Assembly (NCBI RefSeq): GCF_001029505.1
Contig: NZ_LEKH01000004.1
Location: forward strand, 13,230-77,229
Direction: 5' to 3'
Origin: Rubrobacter aplysinae
Lineage (GTDB): Bacteria > Actinomycetota > Rubrobacteria > Rubrobacterales > Rubrobacteraceae
Length of the DNA stretch: 64,000 nucleotides
Shown here: in pieces, positions 62,578-64,000 of the stretch
How the letters are laid out: the number at the start of each line of letters is the position of its first letter
Position numbering within the stretch: position 1 is the first letter of the stretch
Position numbers and translations under genes: made by a program
The notes under the pieces: model-generated
Told to the model about the DNA's origin: nothing
The model's database searches: none
The model's input: the letters and a program-made list of their open reading frames with translations, nothing else

Positions 62578-64000
62578 CTGGACGAGTCCGAGGCCCTCAG
62601 CGAGGCTGTTGGGCTATATTTGCCGCTGGATCGCTGCTGTGGTGTGTCACTTCAGGAGCAGATCTACCGGGGACTACGCTCTGCCATACTGGAGGGTAGG
62701 CTTTCTGCCGGTCGCCGCCTGCCAGCCTCACGGGCGCTCGCGGCCGACCTTAGCGTCTCCCGCAACACGGTGAAGGGCGCGTATCTCAGGCTCAAAAGCG
62801 AAGGGTACCTACGAAGCAGGACGGGCTCCGGGAGCTACGTCGCTCCTGAGTTGCCCGAGGCGCTACTGCGGCCGGGCAACGAGGCATTGAGCCGGCCACG
62901 CTATCCGGAAGGTACTTCGGCGTATGCGACAGGGAGCGGAGCGACGGAAAGAGAGAAGGACGAGCAAGCTAGTCGCCGCCTCTCGCGCCGCGGCGCGAAG
63001 CTGCTCGAAACCCCGGTCAAGGTCTCGGTTGCGGCGGGATCTCCCAGACCATTCCGCCCAGGCATGCCAGCGGTGGACGCCTTCCCCTGGCGGCTGTGGT
63101 CGCGACTGTGCAGTAGGCGATGGCGCAATCCTCCGAGAAGATGGCTCGTCTACGGCGATCCCGCGGGCTACCGGCCGCTTAGAGAGGCCATAGCCGACCA
63201 CCTGCGCTCCTCGCGCGCGGTGAACTGCTCGTGGGAACGGGTGGTGATCGTATCCGGCTCCCAGCAGGCCCTCGACCTCTGCGCCAGGGTGCTGTTGGAT
63301 CCGGGCGAGGAGGTATGGGTAGAGGAGCCGGGTTACCCGGGTGCCAAAGCGGCCTTCTCGGGTGCGGGAGCGAAGCTTGCGCCCGTACCGGTCGACGAAG
63401 AAGGGCTCGACGTGGCGGCCGGAGAAGAGCTGGCGCCCGAGGCCAGGCTGGCGTTCGTAAGTCCCTCTCACCAGTATCCCACCGGCGCAACGATGAGCCT
63501 CCCACGGCGGCTTGCCCTGCTCGACTGGGCCGCGCGCAGCGGCTCCTGGGTCGTCGAGGACGACTACGACGGAGAGTACCGCTACTCCGGGGCGCCGCTG
63601 CCCGCGCTCCAGGGCCTCGACGAGGGCTTCGGAGATATATCTGAAGATGGTCCGGGAGCGTTGGCAGGAAGAGTCGTGTACATAGGTACCTTCTCCAAGG
63701 TGCTCTACCCATCCTTGCGTCTGGGCTACCTTGTTGTCCCGCTCGACCTTCTCGACGCGTTCATCGCCGCCAAGGAGCTTTCTGACCGCCAGGCCCCGAC
63801 GATGGAGCAGGCCGTGCTGGCCGACTTCATATACGAGGGCCACTTTGCCAACCATCTGAAAAGGACCCGGACGCTACACGCCCACCGCGCGCAGACTCTC
63901 GCCTGCGCCATCCGCGAGCGCCTGGGCAGTGTACTGGAGGCGCAGAGCCCGGAGGCGGGTCTGCACCTGCTCGCCCGCCTTAGCGGAGGGGGTGGCTTGA
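62578..64000 (+). CDS. MocR/PdxR-type regulator (GntR HTH + aminotransferase), 3' end outside window
   Basis: The frame is open to the window end (about 474 residues so far). The N-terminus reads YLPLDRCCGVSLQEQIYRG and the GntR winged helix follows (PASRALAADLSVSRNTVKGAY). The type I aminotransferase domain has YGDPAGYRPLREAIADHL, SPSHQYPTGA, VVEDDYDGEYRYSG and the PLP Lys in GTFSKVLYPSLRLGY. AGGAGG (62565-62570) lies seven bases before CTG 62578, with no ATG/GTG/TTG near; GTG 62539 is the only upstream canonical start and would put the Shine-Dalgarno inside the gene. I infer a CTG start. It is divergent from the MOSC gene, a possible target. Confidence 0.88.
   Translation, partial: MDESEALSEAVGLYLPLDRCCGVSLQEQIYRGLRSAILEGRLSAGRRLPASRALAADLSVSRNTVKGAYLRLKSEGYLRSRTGSGSYVAPELPEALLRPGNEALSRPRYPEGTSAYATGSGATEREKDEQASRRLSRRGAKLLETPVKVSVAAGSPRPFRPGMPAVDAFPWRLWSRLCSRRWRNPPRRWLVYGDPAGYRPLREAIADHLRSSRAVNCSWERVVIVSGSQQALDLCARVLLDPGEEVWVEEPGYPGAKAAFSGAGAKLAPVPVDEEGLDVAAGEELAPEARLAFVSPSHQYPTGATMSLPRRLALLDWAARSGSWVVEDDYDGEYRYSGAPLPALQGLDEGFGDISEDGPGALAGRVVYIGTFSKVLYPSLRLGYLVVPLDLLDAFIAAKELSDRQAPTMEQAVLADFIYEGHFANHLKRTRTLHAHRAQTLACAIRERLGSVLEAQSPEAGLHLLARLSGGGGL

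Noticed and set aside
62863-63855. 330-codon minus-strand frame
   Set aside because: Lies opposite the MocR-type gene, whose motifs are intact in the plus frame.

Overview
The window is a GC-rich chromosomal segment with the marks of a Rubrobacter-like actinobacterium. The evidence is dense packing, frequent GTG and TTG starts, several apparently leaderless genes, an OpcA-containing pentose phosphate cluster, a complete menaquinone (men) set, an acyl-succinyl meso-diaminopimelate pathway, and unusually frequent ATA isoleucine codons for such a GC-rich genome. Genus assignment is inference; nothing in the window proves it.

Layout. 1-4.0 kb: two HAD phosphatases in tandem (the first cut by the window edge), a CsaA-like tRNA-binding protein, a DoxX-type membrane protein and a D,D-carboxypeptidase. 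4.1-5.2 kb: an AT-rich orphan gene. 5.3-9.9 kb: tandem glycine riboswitch, gcvPA-gcvPB-gcvT-gcvH and a terminator. 10.0-19.5 kb: menF-menD-menH, then an AT-rich orphan and a mazEF toxin-antitoxin pair, then menB, menC-menE and a methyltransferase. 19.6-20.9 kb: acetamidase/formamidase with a Cys4 insert. 21.1-28.7 kb: tal-tkt-gnd-zwf-opcA-pgl. 28.8-33.3 kb: EcsC/TerB-like protein, a structured intergenic region, a sugar-nucleotide epimerase, a lipoprotein and a DUF1624 membrane acyltransferase. 33.3-41.5 kb: dapE-dapD, a Crp-family regulator, a group of small unknown genes with an XRE regulator, then dapC and lysA. 41.6-50.9 kb: ABC exporter, DoxX, a Rieske lipoprotein, a coiled-coil HTH protein, a class B PBP, a putative membrane-anchored winged-helix protein and a DUF815 ATPase. 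51.0-56.9 kb: dapF, a tiny HTH protein, MEDS and HD-GYP signalling proteins, an S9 peptidase and a TetR regulator. 57.0-60.3 kb: SMR transporter, gluconate permease and gluconokinase. 60.6-64.0 kb: an IS5-type element, a MOSC protein and a MocR-type regulator cut by the window end.

How the parts fit. gntP and gntK would feed gluconate into 6-phosphogluconate, the substrate of gnd in the pentose phosphate cluster. dapC, dapD, dapE, dapF and lysA give the succinylase route to meso-DAP and lysine, and DAP supplies the peptidoglycan handled by the PBP and the D,D-carboxypeptidase. The men genes make the quinone, and the glycine cleavage operon is controlled by its substrate.

Most notable: a conserved element of about 38 bp with a GTATC-N4-GATAC core upstream of both the Crp gene and the small-gene operon; compositional breaks with orphan genes, one of which appears to have rewritten the 3' end of menH; mazEF inside the men locus; many short tandem repeats (7-12 bp units) in spacers or straddling stop codons; and likely ATT and CTG start codons.
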